11,089 bases of DNA, from assembly GCA_965369945.1 (NCBI GenBank), contig CBDUST010000136.1:1-11089 (forward strand), given 5' to 3'. The stretch is from JADFNO01 sp965369945. Its GTDB lineage: Bacteria > Planctomycetota > Phycisphaerae > Phycisphaerales > SM1A02. Below the pieces are notes generated by a model that searched no databases, had not been told where the DNA came from, and was given only the letters and a program-made list of their open reading frames with translations. Made by a program: the position numbers and the translations under genes. How positions within the stretch are numbered: position 1 is the first letter of the stretch; each line of letters begins with the position of its first letter. Shown here in pieces: positions 1 to 7,475 of the stretch.

Positions 1-262
1 CGGTCTGTTGGGAGTCTAACGACACGAACACCGATCCGTTGGACGTATCCAGTTTCGCAGTGCCGGCGAGGTCGTTCACTTTGATTGAGCCGTTTGAAGT
101 GTCCGCTTCCAAATCACCTTGAAGCTGCGTGACGATGACGTTCCCGTTCGACGTGTCGATCGTCGCGGCCCCACGATGGTCTGCCAGCTCGACCGTTCCG
201 TTGGAAGTGTCAATGACGATCTCGCCGGTCAAACCCGAGCTGGATACTTTGCCGTTTGAAGT
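1..262 (-). repeat. 54-nt periodic coding repeat (DTSNG units)
   Basis: TSNG codons begin at 262, 208, 154, 100 and 46 on the minus strand, exactly 54 nt apart. The units differ at synonymous positions (Thr as ACT/ACG, Ser as TCC/TCG/TCA, Gly as GGA/GGG/GGC), so similarity is kept at protein level. It is not a recent DNA-level tandem expansion. The array continues past the left edge. Confidence 0.8.
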
Positions 263-661
263 GTAAATCTCGACGCCGCGCGCATCGGGCAGCTTGACCC
301 AGATGGACGCACCGTCGCCGCTTTGGGCTCCCCCGGGGAAGTTCGGCGTGATGAACAGCGACTGATCCGATTGGCGAATGACGGTCAACGAGGCTTGTGC
401 GAGCCGTTCTTCGGCTTCGGCCTTCGTCTTGCCGCCGCAAACGATCTTCGCTTCAATCGAAACGGCATCTAACGATTGATCGGCAGTGATATTCACGCTC
501 CCGTTTCGAGTCTGGATGAGAACGGCCGAACCGGTGATGTGCTCAACATCCTGCGTCAAGACCGCCGGCTGACTGCGCGCGGTATGCCCGAAATGGACCG
601 AGCAGGCCTGGAGTGATACGACCAGCAGTAAGACAAGGCTGAGACTCAGGTTACGTTGCAT
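1..661 (-). CDS. DUF4097-type repeat lipoprotein (partial, C-terminus off the left edge)
   Basis: Reading leftward from ATG at 661, the frame stays open to the window edge (220 codons visible), so the protein is truncated by the window and not by mutation. Residues 1-20 form a lipoprotein signal: R3, a Leu/Val-rich core and a lipobox L17-Q18-A19-C20. Ser21 at +2 favours outer-membrane retention. From about residue 120 the protein consists of short beta-strand repeats carrying the tetrapeptide TSNG at 134, 152, 170, 188 and 206, an exact 18-residue period (four of the five are DTSNG). This pattern is typical of DUF4097/putative adhesin beta-solenoids. A GGAG ribosome site lies 8 nt before the start. 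It follows the ureohydrolase by 103 bp on the same strand, so co-transcription is possible. The molecular role is unknown; 'adhesin' is a family label only. Family call moderately sure, lipoprotein call strong. Confidence 0.85.
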   Translation of the reverse strand, partial: MQRNLSLSLVLLLVVSLQACSVHFGHTARSQPAVLTQDVEHITGSAVLIQTRNGSVNITADQSLDAVSIEAKIVCGGKTKAEAEERLAQASLTVIRQSDQSLFITPNFPGGAQSGDGASIWVKLPDARGVEIYTSNGKVSSSGLTGEIVIDTSNGTVELADHRGAATIDTSNGNVIVTQLQGDLEADTSNGSIKVNDLAGTAKLDTSNGSVFVSLDSQQT

Positions 662-669
662 GGCACAAT

Positions 670-673
670 CTCC
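670..673 (-). promoter_or_regulatory. Shine-Dalgarno site of the repeat lipoprotein gene
   Basis: GGAG on the minus strand, 8 nt before ATG at 661. It is one of the few well-spaced ribosome sites in the window and supports the start that gives a complete lipoprotein signal. Confidence 0.6.
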
Positions 674-764
674 ATGTGTCGAGACGCGACGACAGCCCAT
701 CGACAAGCGGGCCGGTTACCAGAGTTATTCCGCTGCGAGCGACAGGTGTTACACCAAATTGGAC

Positions 765-1742
765 CTAGTCTGCGGCGGCGAGCGAAAGTACCTCGATGAT
801 CACATGCGAGGCGAGCAGCGATGTGATGTCCGCGTGATCCAGAGCGGGAAGCACCTCGACGACGTCGGCTCCGACAAGATTCGTGCCCGCGCATTGTCGC
901 AACAATCCAAACACTTCCGCCGAGGTGAATCCGCCACAGCACGGCGTCCCGGTTCCGGGTGCGTAGGCGGGATCGACGCAATCGATATCAAATGATAAAT
1001 ACGTCTCGTCACTGCCGAGCCGTTTGAGAAAAGCGCTAAGGCGGTCGTTCCCGTCACCGGTGCGCCACTGTTCGTAGGTCACGATCTCGTTGCCATGCTC
1101 GCGGCCGTAGTCAAAATCACCGGCGGAATTGATCGGGCCACGAATTCCCACGCTGATCATCCGCTTGGGATCGATCAGACCATCTTCGATCGCGCGGATG
1201 AACGGCGAGCCGTGCGTCCACTTCTCGCCCCAGATCACGTCGTAAGTATCAAGGTGCGCATCGAAATGGAGAAGCGCAAGTCCACCGGACGGTTTTCCGC
1301 GGCGCTGCCAGGTTGCGTGGATGTTGGCGTACGCGGTTGAATGGTCGCCGCCGATGGAGAGGAGTTTTGTGTGGTTGGGGTCGGCGAGGGTTTGCGCGAA
1401 GCCGCAAGCGGCGTGGAGGGTTTCTTTGCATGAGTATGGATAGACCGGGGCGTCGCCGGCGTCGGCCATCGAGAATATTTCTGCGATATTCAGGTCATGC
1501 TCGATATGCACCGGCTTCATGTATTGCGAGGCGGTACGGATCGCGCGCGGGCCGAAGCGAGCACCTGGCCGGTACGTCACACCGCCATCGAATGGAATCC
1601 CATACAGGGCCCAATCGACGGGCTGATGACTCGGATCGACCGCATCGATCAGCGGAAACCGGCCAAATGTTGGTATGCCAGCAAACCGCGGGTGCTTGCG
1701 GGCATCGGGCAGGGTGGTTCGTAGGGTCTTGTCGGAAGGCAT
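765..1742 (-). CDS. Ureohydrolase, agmatinase/arginase family (SpeB-like)
   Basis: A 325-residue protein of normal family length. It hydrolyses a guanidino group to urea and an amine; the substrate (agmatine, arginine, guanidinobutyrate, guanidine or another) cannot be fixed from sequence. All binuclear-metal ligands are visible: H134 in GGDHS, D161/H163/D165 in DAHLD, and D252/D254 in SFDIDCVDP. The PGTGTP stretch after the last motif and the VEVLPALDHADIT segment resemble agmatinase-type members more than classical arginases, which is family knowledge. I start at ATG 1742 (MPSDKTLR). The same frame stays open upstream to a TTG at 1964, but that extension has no family resemblance and runs into the divergent gene. 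No clear Shine-Dalgarno site is seen. It lies about 2.4 kb downstream of the AST-type cluster, on the same strand, and may supply ornithine to it (inference). Confidence 0.9.
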   Translation of the reverse strand: MPSDKTLRTTLPDARKHPRFAGIPTFGRFPLIDAVDPSHQPVDWALYGIPFDGGVTYRPGARFGPRAIRTASQYMKPVHIEHDLNIAEIFSMADAGDAPVYPYSCKETLHAACGFAQTLADPNHTKLLSIGGDHSTAYANIHATWQRRGKPSGGLALLHFDAHLDTYDVIWGEKWTHGSPFIRAIEDGLIDPKRMISVGIRGPINSAGDFDYGREHGNEIVTYEQWRTGDGNDRLSAFLKRLGSDETYLSFDIDCVDPAYAPGTGTPCCGGFTSAEVFGLLRQCAGTNLVGADVVEVLPALDHADITSLLASHVIIEVLSLAAAD

Positions 1743-1924
1743 TTGGACATGGTCGGCGGTTTGGCGCAAAACGCAAGTGAGCTGGAGACGAAGGATCGGC
1801 ACCAGCCATACTCCTGGGTGGCGGCACGCGATTTGTTGCGCCGCTGTTACATCCGAGAGCTGAGTTTGATCGTTTACTTGGAGTGTCCCGATGCAAGTCC
1901 ACACTGTCGAACTAGAAAGGTCAG
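1743..1924. other. Divergent intergenic/promoter region
   Basis: A 182-bp spacer between the ureohydrolase (leftward) and the DUF4139 gene (rightward). It must contain the promoter of the DUF4139 gene and probably that of the ureohydrolase. I see no convincing -35/-10 pair, operator palindrome or hairpin. The only clear signal is the ribosome site at its right end. Confidence 0.5.
1914..1920 (+). promoter_or_regulatory. Shine-Dalgarno site of the DUF4139 gene
   Basis: AGAAAGG ends 4 nt before ATG 1925 and 7 nt before ATG 1928. The 7-nt spacing favours the second of the two consecutive ATG codons. Confidence 0.55.
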
Positions 1925-1927
1925 ATG

Positions 1928-3781
1928 ATGCGATATTCAACGATCCTGGTTCCGTTGGCTGCAATCCTTCTGAGCGTTGCCGGGGCTGACGCCAACGACA
2001 CTGAGCAACTGCAATTACAGGGTCGAGTCGACGCGGTGACCGTCTACCGAGGCCAGGCTCTGGTCACACGGGTTGTGGCGATTCCCGGCCCTGCAGGATT
2101 ACGTGAGATCGTGGTGACCGACCTGCCCGCGCATGTCGTCCCCAGCTCGATCCATGCCCAGTCAACGACCGGCCTAGAGGTCCGTTCCTTGAGTTATCGA
2201 TCGCGACCGGTCCAAGAGGATGTTCGCCAAGAGGTGCGTGAGATCGACGAGCAGATGCGCGGCATCCAGGATGACATGGCTTCAAATCGCAAGAAGCTTG
2301 AATTGATTCTTGAGCATCAAGGGTTCCTCGATCGTTTGGATCAGTTCACCGCCGAGACAGCCGTGAGTGAACTGAGCAGGAGCGTGCTCGATCCGGAGAA
2401 GCTCAAGGCGATGTCCGCCTACTTGTATGAGCAGCGCAGCGAGTTGGCCGAGACAGAGATCAAGCTCGGTCTTGCGCAGCGCAAACTCCAAGAACATCTG
2501 GATCTACTGAATCGAAAGCGAAACACAATCACGGGTTCATCGACGCGTACGGCACGAGAGGCTGTGGTGTTCGTGAACGTGCTCGACGACTCTGGAAGTT
2601 CGCTCCAGGTGCGCTACCTCGTTGATCAAGCCAATTGGTCACCCTCGTACAACATCCGAACCATCGGCGATCACAGCGAGATGACGATCGACTATTACGC
2701 GTCGATTCAGCAGCGAAGCGGCGAATCATGGGATGATGTGAAGATGACGCTGTCCACCGCGTCGCCTTCACTTGCAGCACAAGCGCCAATCCTGACTCCG
2801 CTGACGGTCTCGCTACGAGCCATGGCGTTGAATCTCGACAGTGCTCTGGATCAGGAAGCCTACTACAAGAATGTTGAGATCATTCGAAAACAGCAGGCGC
2901 AAATCGGGCAGGCGCGGGCCAGGCAGGGCGATCGTCGCTCGGCTTCCTTTGGATCGAAACGAATTCCGGCGTCGGGACAATTGGACGACGCCTCGGAACA
3001 AGACTTTGACCGCCGCATGAACGCTCTGGCAGACGAACTTCAACTGCTGGAACTGGCCAACTTCGGGGGTGGAGGCATGAAGACCATCAACCGACCTTCC
3101 GGACAGTTGACCGAGGGGATCAGCGTCACGTACGAACTCGCGTCGAGAATCAGCTTGCCCAGCCGTGATGATCAACAACTGCTTCAAATTGCCTCCATCG
3201 ATGTCGAAGCTGATTCGTACAAGCTCGCGATGCCGGTACTGACAGGCTACATTTACGAAGAAGCATCCGGTGTGAACTCGAGCGACTTGGTGCTCCTGGC
3301 TGGCCCAACTTCAAGCTACGTTGACGGGCAGTTCGTCGGGCACGGCGAGTTGCCGACCGTCGCCGCTGGTGAATCCTTCACCGTTGGATTCGGAATCGAC
3401 TCATCACTGCGTACTGATCGGGAGCTGATCTCCAAGAGTCAGAGAATCCAGGGCGGGAATCAGATCGTAGAGTACACGTATCGTTTGACTGTTCAGAATT
3501 TCAACGGCCACGTGGTACCGATTCGATTGCTTGATCGGTTGCCGGTCGCCAAGGATGCCGATGTCAAGATCACGCTGGTTTCAACGAGTCAACCTGTGAG
3601 CGATGACGCCAAGTATCAGGTACAGTCACCGAAGGACGGAATCCTGCGTTGGGATATTGAAGCGCCCATCTCGACGGCGGGCGGGGAAGTGTTCACACTC
3701 GAATATAAGTACCAAATGGAGCACGACAAGCAGATGACGCTGGCCGGTGGCTCAACCAACGGATCAGCAACGACCGGTTAG
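1928..3781 (+). CDS. Exported DUF4140/DUF4139 (MuiA-like) protein
   Basis: About 617 residues with an N-terminal signal peptide (a hydrophobic run through about residue 20, probable cleavage near AGA-DAND), so it acts in the envelope. The N-terminal DUF4140 segment includes VTVYRGQALVTR (about 38-49). A helical, charge-rich coiled-coil stretch follows at about 100-200. The rest is DUF4139, with the characteristic WSPSYNIR and GESWDDVKMTLSTA segments (about 239-280). This arrangement is that of the 'mucoidy inhibitor MuiA family', whose biochemical function is not established. A low-complexity, basic linker lies around 310-345. ATG 1925 is an equally in-frame start; 1928 has the better ribosome-site spacing. 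The gene is transcribed alone, divergent from the ureohydrolase and convergent with the glycosyltransferase cluster, so no partner is implied. Confidence 0.88.
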   Translation: MRYSTILVPLAAILLSVAGADANDTEQLQLQGRVDAVTVYRGQALVTRVVAIPGPAGLREIVVTDLPAHVVPSSIHAQSTTGLEVRSLSYRSRPVQEDVRQEVREIDEQMRGIQDDMASNRKKLELILEHQGFLDRLDQFTAETAVSELSRSVLDPEKLKAMSAYLYEQRSELAETEIKLGLAQRKLQEHLDLLNRKRNTITGSSTRTAREAVVFVNVLDDSGSSLQVRYLVDQANWSPSYNIRTIGDHSEMTIDYYASIQQRSGESWDDVKMTLSTASPSLAAQAPILTPLTVSLRAMALNLDSALDQEAYYKNVEIIRKQQAQIGQARARQGDRRSASFGSKRIPASGQLDDASEQDFDRRMNALADELQLLELANFGGGGMKTINRPSGQLTEGISVTYELASRISLPSRDDQQLLQIASIDVEADSYKLAMPVLTGYIYEEASGVNSSDLVLLAGPTSSYVDGQFVGHGELPTVAAGESFTVGFGIDSSLRTDRELISKSQRIQGGNQIVEYTYRLTVQNFNGHVVPIRLLDRLPVAKDADVKITLVSTSQPVSDDAKYQVQSPKDGILRWDIEAPISTAGGEVFTLEYKYQMEHDKQMTLAGGSTNGSATTG

Positions 3782-4142
3782 CGCTGCACGACCAAACGAA
3801 CTGAACATCAGCCGGAACGGCCGTTGGGAAACACCGTCTCGGCTGTTCGCGCACTCAAGTATCTAGAGCAGTTTCAATGCTCTTGTAGCGTCAGGGCATG
3901 GCAGAAACGGGCCAAAGTAGCTGCCTCAAGCCCGGTACCATCCCGAGTCACTCGGAACCTCATCCGTGCGACGGTCCGGTGGCACGGGCATCCTGCCCGT
4001 GCAGATGTCACGCCATGATAAGTCGTACGGGCAAGATGCCCGTGCCACCGGAGTCACGCCGATCGACTCGTTGGGACCGGCAAATCTATCGTGGCGTGAG
4101 ATGACTAGCGCACGCAGCCGCTGAATCTTCAGTGAAACTGCT
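3782..4142. other. Convergent intergenic region
   Basis: A 361-bp region between the 3' ends of the DUF4139 gene (+) and the glycosyltransferase gene (-). It holds the 78-bp palindromic element at 3975-4052 and a 10-bp perfect palindrome, AACGGCCGTT, at 3816-3825. The short open frames here are read through the palindrome and show no family resemblance. No canonical hairpin plus T-run terminator is seen; the large palindrome may serve both converging transcripts. Confidence 0.6.
3975..4052. repeat. REP/BIME-like palindromic element with 18-bp perfect inverted ends
   Basis: TCCGGTGGCACGGGCATC at 3975-3992 is the exact reverse complement of 4035-4052. Each arm also folds on itself. On the left, GCACGGGCA (3982-3990) pairs with TGCCCGTGC (3994-4002) around a 3-nt loop. 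On the right, GTACGGGCA (4025-4033) and TGCCCGTGC (4037-4045) overlap into a similar hairpin. Two facing hairpins between convergent gene ends is the usual setting of REP/BIME elements. From memory, GGTGGCACGGGCATC motifs are common in planctomycete intergenic DNA; this was not checked here. It could also act as a bidirectional terminator. Confidence 0.8.
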
Positions 4143-4859
4143 CTACTCTTCGGTCCCACGGGCCTCGCGTTGGCCGTCGTACCACAGATCCAGACCCTCG
4201 CGTTTCCGGACGCCTGCCGGGCCTCGGAGCATGATGACCGCACCACCGGTGAGCACTTGAAAGACGCCGTTTTGTCGTAGCTTGCGTCCGGACGTTTGGA
4301 CTTGCTGGATCAAGACCACGAATCGCCCTCGGCGACGCAGCGCCTTCGCGAGCCAAACTTCTTCCGAGGCATAGAACGCCTCGTCGAACCTGCCAACCGC
4401 CTCGAAGGCGCTGCGCGACATGAACATGAAGCAGCCGCCGACCATTCCACTGAGGTGCATGATCTGTTGAACGATCGCCGCGATGAAGTGCCCTGCGAGT
4501 GAGATTCGACCTCTGAATTTGATCGTGGCGCCGCCGCCGATCGCACCGTTATCAAGCGCACGAATCGCAGCGCGGAGCGTCGAGGCTGGCACCAGCGTGT
4601 CCGCATCGACGAATATAAACACCTCGCCGGTTGCACTGGCGGCGCCTGCGTTTCGCGTCGCTGCAATCTGGCGTTTATCAACATCAACAACTCGAGCGCC
4701 CGCTGCCTTGGCCACCTTCGCTGTTTCATCGGTTGACGCATCGTCGACGACGATGATCTCGTAGTCACTCCCAAGCGCAGCAGCGGCGATGTGCAATTGC
4801 TTGACCGTCGCTTCGATCAGCGCCTCTTCGTTGTAGGCTGGGATGATGAACGAGAGCAT
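4143..4859 (-). CDS. Small soluble family 2 glycosyltransferase (GT-A fold)
   Basis: A 238-residue protein that transfers a sugar from a nucleotide sugar to an unknown acceptor. The N-terminus MLSFIIPAYNEE is the classic GT2 opening. IIVVDDASTDET (36-46) binds the nucleotide, and VDAD (84-87) is the DxD-type metal site. GGCFMFMSRSAFEAVGRFDEAF (141-162) and the following EEVWLAKALRRRG match the acceptor-side part of the fold. No transmembrane anchor of the polyprenyl-glycosyltransferase kind is obvious. I start at ATG 4859, 5 nt after the astD stop, with GGTGAG 9 nt upstream. A TTG at 4877 would give six more residues and overlap astD. It is the last gene of the cluster, tightly linked to astD. 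A link between sugar transfer and arginine catabolism is not obvious, so it may be a passenger. Confidence 0.88.
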   Translation of the reverse strand: MLSFIIPAYNEEALIEATVKQLHIAAAALGSDYEIIVVDDASTDETAKVAKAAGARVVDVDKRQIAATRNAGAASATGEVFIFVDADTLVPASTLRAAIRALDNGAIGGGATIKFRGRISLAGHFIAAIVQQIMHLSGMVGGCFMFMSRSAFEAVGRFDEAFYASEEVWLAKALRRRGRFVVLIQQVQTSGRKLRQNGVFQVLTGGAVIMLRGPAGVRKREGLDLWYDGQREARGTEE

Positions 4860-4864
4860 CGCGG

Positions 4865-6364
4865 TCAGCTCACCCAACTCTCATCCCAATGAACCCCGTC
4901 CGGCACGGTCACGTCAGCGGACGTCTCCACCATGTTCGCGACGGGATACGCACAATAGTCCAGCGCAAACGCCGCCGCGGGGCGATGGTTGCCGCTGTGG
5001 CCGAGCCCGCCGAATGGAAGCTTGCTGCTTGCACCGGCCGTACCTGTGTTACGATTGATGCAGCCGGCCTTGACGCGGTCAAAGAACTCATCGTACGTCT
5101 GATCGTTGGTTGTGAAGATCGAAGCGGCCAATCCGTAGCGTGTGGCGTTGGCCTGTTCGATGGCCTGATCGAGATCATCCACGATCACGATCTGCGCAAG
5201 CGGGCCGAACACTTCGCAATCGTTACCGAGGCTGAAGCTATCGACCTGCACAACACCAGGCGTCACGAAGTGGCCGGGCCGATCCATTGCGGTCGCTTCC
5301 ACCAGTATTTGTCCGCCAGCGCTCGCGAGGTCTCGTTGGAAATCGAGCACACACTGCACCGCAGCGTCGGAGATGAGCGGTCCCATGAACACGGGCTCGG
5401 CGGAGTCGCCGGGTCCAACCAACACGGTGGATGCCGCTTTGCAAAATGCAGGGATGAATCGCTCGGCGATCCCTCGCTGCACGATGATGCGCCTTGTGCA
5501 AGTACAGCGCTGACCGGTCGTGGCGAACGTAGCTCGCACACACTCGACCACCGCCTGTTTGAGATGGCAATCATCCATCACGACTGCGGGGTTGTTGCCG
5601 CCCATTTCAAGCGCGACGATTCGCCCGGGTCGATCGAGATTGGCCTGAAGGATCTTCCGCCCCACCACCCATGAGCCGGTGAAGAGGATGCCATCGATGC
5701 CATCATGTTCAACCAGGCTGGAGGCGATATCAGCCCCACCCTGCACTACGTTGAACACCCCCGGCGGAAGATCGGCTTCGTGCATCAGTTCCGCAAGGAA
5801 CTGCCCCACAGCCGGCGTCTTTTCCGACGGCTTGAAGACGATCGTATTCCCCATCAACAGTGCGGGGACGAAATGTCCATTGGCAAGATGAGCTGGAAAA
5901 TTGAACGGCCCAATCACCGCCATCACGCCGTGTGGTTTGAATCGACAATGCCCGGAACGTGTTTCGTTGACCTGCACTTCGTATTCACGCACCCGCGCGA
6001 CGCTGATCTCCTCGAGTGTCACGTCGACTTTGCCTGCGACCGCCTGCGCTTCGAATCGCGACTCAGCAAGTGTTTTACCCATCTCGTTAGTAATCAGCTC
6101 GGCGAGACGATCGGCGTGATCGCGGACAACCTGCTGCCAGCGGCGCAATCCAGCCACACGCTCGTCAATCGAGATACGCGACCATTGGGGAAGCGCTTGA
6201 CGCGCAGCATCTACTGCGGCATCGATGTGATTGAGATCCGGCGTGCCTTGCCAAATGATCTGCTGCGGCTGGGCCGGATTCGTAGAGACTACATCGTCGC
6301 CTTCGATCGGAAGGAATTGACCACCTACATAATCACTGGGTGGATGCACGAGCGAGTCGGTCAC
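4865..6364 (-). CDS. astD: N-succinylglutamate 5-semialdehyde dehydrogenase
   Basis: A 499-residue aldehyde dehydrogenase, close to the usual AstD length. It oxidises N2-succinylglutamate 5-semialdehyde to N2-succinylglutamate with NAD+, the fourth step of the AST route, in the cytoplasm. Landmarks are GPFNFPAHLANGHFVPALL (152-170), FKPSEKTP (177-184), FTGS (228-231, cofactor site), ALEMGGNNP with general base E253, and TTGQRCTC with nucleophile C287. FGGLGHSGNHRP near the C-terminus is the AstD-type version of this segment. These strings match the E. coli AstD I recall much better than a generic dehydrogenase. The start is GTG 6364, which overlaps the astA stop in GTGA (4 nt), preceded by GAGG at 7-nt spacing. 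An in-frame ATG at 6532 would add 56 residues buried in astA and is unlikely. AstA upstream supports the assignment. Confidence 0.93.
   Translation of the reverse strand: MTDSLVHPPSDYVGGQFLPIEGDDVVSTNPAQPQQIIWQGTPDLNHIDAAVDAARQALPQWSRISIDERVAGLRRWQQVVRDHADRLAELITNEMGKTLAESRFEAQAVAGKVDVTLEEISVARVREYEVQVNETRSGHCRFKPHGVMAVIGPFNFPAHLANGHFVPALLMGNTIVFKPSEKTPAVGQFLAELMHEADLPPGVFNVVQGGADIASSLVEHDGIDGILFTGSWVVGRKILQANLDRPGRIVALEMGGNNPAVVMDDCHLKQAVVECVRATFATTGQRCTCTRRIIVQRGIAERFIPAFCKAASTVLVGPGDSAEPVFMGPLISDAAVQCVLDFQRDLASAGGQILVEATAMDRPGHFVTPGVVQVDSFSLGNDCEVFGPLAQIVIVDDLDQAIEQANATRYGLAASIFTTNDQTYDEFFDRVKAGCINRNTGTAGASSKLPFGGLGHSGNHRPAAAFALDYCAYPVANMVETSADVTVPDGVHWDESWVS
4869..4874 (-). promoter_or_regulatory. 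Shine-Dalgarno site of the glycosyltransferase gene
   Basis: GGTGAG on the minus strand lies just before the astD stop and 9 nt before ATG 4859. It decides for ATG 4859 over the upstream TTG at 4877 and indicates translation coupled to astD. Confidence 0.45.
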
Positions 6365-7440
6365 CGCACGGCCTCGGACGAGGTGCTTGAGGTTGCGCTC
6401 TTGTCGTTGGATGTTTTCGTTCCAGAACTCGGCAATGGCGTCAGACCGATCGAGTCGCCGGGCTTGGCGCCCAGCAGGTCTGCGACCTCTGCCGGTATAG
6501 ACACACCATCGCCCGATTCGTCGAACCCACATCGCATCGCGCGGAACCCCGACGAGCTGTGCGTACTTGCAAAGCCAACGTTTGAGAATTTCCCAGCCGT
6601 CCCTTTGAGCGTGATGGGTTTGGTCGTCGTGACCAGCGCGATGTCGTCGACGTTCGCTTCGAGGTATGGTCCGGCATCAAATGGATCGATGCGCCCCTCA
6701 TACGAAAAACCGATCCGTTCGAGTAGTCGTTTCGCCGGTTCGGTTTCCGTGCCGACTCGACCGACGAGGTTGCGCGCCTCCGGCGGCAAGAGCGACAGAT
6801 AAATCTCACCTCTGGGAAACAGCGACGTGATGAATTCCTTTGAGCGCTGACAGAACCGGTCGGCCTCGGCGAAGGTGAGATTGATGAACCGTCGGCCGAG
6901 ATATTCCCACAATAAGTTTTGACTATCAGGCGTGAGCGGCCCCATCATCTCTGCGAGGATGCGCTCGGAAAACCATTGACGATTCAGGCCGAGAAAGTGA
7001 AAGCGAACCAAGCTCAACTGCATGCCGAGCTTGTCTTTGTGCCCGCGATACGACGGCCCGAGGATGAGGCCGCCGATCTCGGACGGGCCGGTTTCATCTG
7101 TTCCGAATTCGAGCGTCGTGTGCACCTGTCCGGTCTGTAGATCGGTGCTGTAATGCTCGCGTTTTCTGACTTGGAAAAATGTATGGGGATGCCCCGGCCA
7201 ACTGACCGTCGCTACGATCGACGAGGTCCCGACGACGTTGCCCGTTTCGGTGTCCTCCATCACAAACACGAACTCGCGTTCACGTTCATTGTCAGCGTCG
7301 CCGGCGAAGCTGCGGCGTGATCTGACGATCTTCGTGCGGATGATGTCCGGATCGGCAGGTAGATTGATGAAATGCACCATCTTCGCCAGCTTCAGCAGCG
7401 TAGGTGCGTCGTCAACCGTCACTTGGCGAATGAGAAACAT
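6361..7440 (-). CDS. astA: Arginine/ornithine N-succinyltransferase, variant
   Basis: A 359-residue protein (E. coli AstA is about 344) with a GNAT-type acyltransferase fold. It transfers succinyl from succinyl-CoA to the alpha-amino group of arginine; some family members also use ornithine. Landmarks are MFLIRQVTVDDAPTLLKLA at the start, FVFVMEDTETGNVVGTSSI (57-75), SEIGGLILGPSYRG (120-133) with Leu125 at the position recalled as the succinyl-CoA contact, LAEMMGPL (162-169), and LLPPEARNLVGRV (217-229). Aligned by eye to E. coli AstA, the annotated proton donor His229 falls on Gly230 here, within GRVGTET, so the catalytic residue may differ. The last about 20 residues are a Ser/Thr-rich tail. 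The ATG at 7440 has no good ribosome site. The 28-nt gap from the aminotransferase and the 4-nt overlap with astD place it mid-operon. Confidence 0.9.
   Translation of the reverse strand: MFLIRQVTVDDAPTLLKLAKMVHFINLPADPDIIRTKIVRSRRSFAGDADNEREREFVFVMEDTETGNVVGTSSIVATVSWPGHPHTFFQVRKREHYSTDLQTGQVHTTLEFGTDETGPSEIGGLILGPSYRGHKDKLGMQLSLVRFHFLGLNRQWFSERILAEMMGPLTPDSQNLLWEYLGRRFINLTFAEADRFCQRSKEFITSLFPRGEIYLSLLPPEARNLVGRVGTETEPAKRLLERIGFSYEGRIDPFDAGPYLEANVDDIALVTTTKPITLKGTAGKFSNVGFASTHSSSGFRAMRCGFDESGDGVSIPAEVADLLGAKPGDSIGLTPLPSSGTKTSNDKSATSSTSSEAVR
6372..6375 (-). promoter_or_regulatory. Shine-Dalgarno site of astD, inside the end of astA
   Basis: GAGG on the minus strand, 7 nt before the GTG at 6364. 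With the GTGA start/stop overlap it indicates coupled translation of astA and astD and decides the non-ATG start. Confidence 0.55.
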
Positions 7441-7475
7441 GGGTAGAGCAGTAGTTAGGGATCAGGAGTTAGGGG
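7441..7475. repeat. Short GTTAGGG direct repeat in the aminotransferase-astA spacer
   Basis: GTTAGGG at 7454-7460 and GTTAGGGG at 7468-7475 flank ATCAGGA. The second copy contains the aminotransferase stop codon. The stretch replaces the expected ribosome site of astA. It is a small feature without a known role. Confidence 0.4.

Noticed and set aside
1743..1964. 74-residue N-terminal extension of the ureohydrolase
   Set aside because: It needs a TTG start, overlaps the divergent DUF4139 start region and has no resemblance to the family N-terminus.
3824..4104. Small open frames in the convergent gap
   Set aside because: They are read through the palindromic element, have no ribosome sites and show no family resemblance.
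4889..5674. A 261-codon open frame on the plus strand
   Set aside because: It lies wholly antisense to astD, with His/Arg-rich translation and no motif.
6365..6532. 56-residue N-terminal extension of AstD from ATG 6532
   Set aside because: It is entirely inside astA in another frame and Arg-rich. The GTG at 6364 has a good ribosome site and gives the usual AstD length.
5705..6802. A 365-codon open frame on the plus strand
   Set aside because: It is antisense to the astD/astA junction, both of which have full catalytic signatures. The translation shows no domain, and long antisense frames are expected at this base composition.
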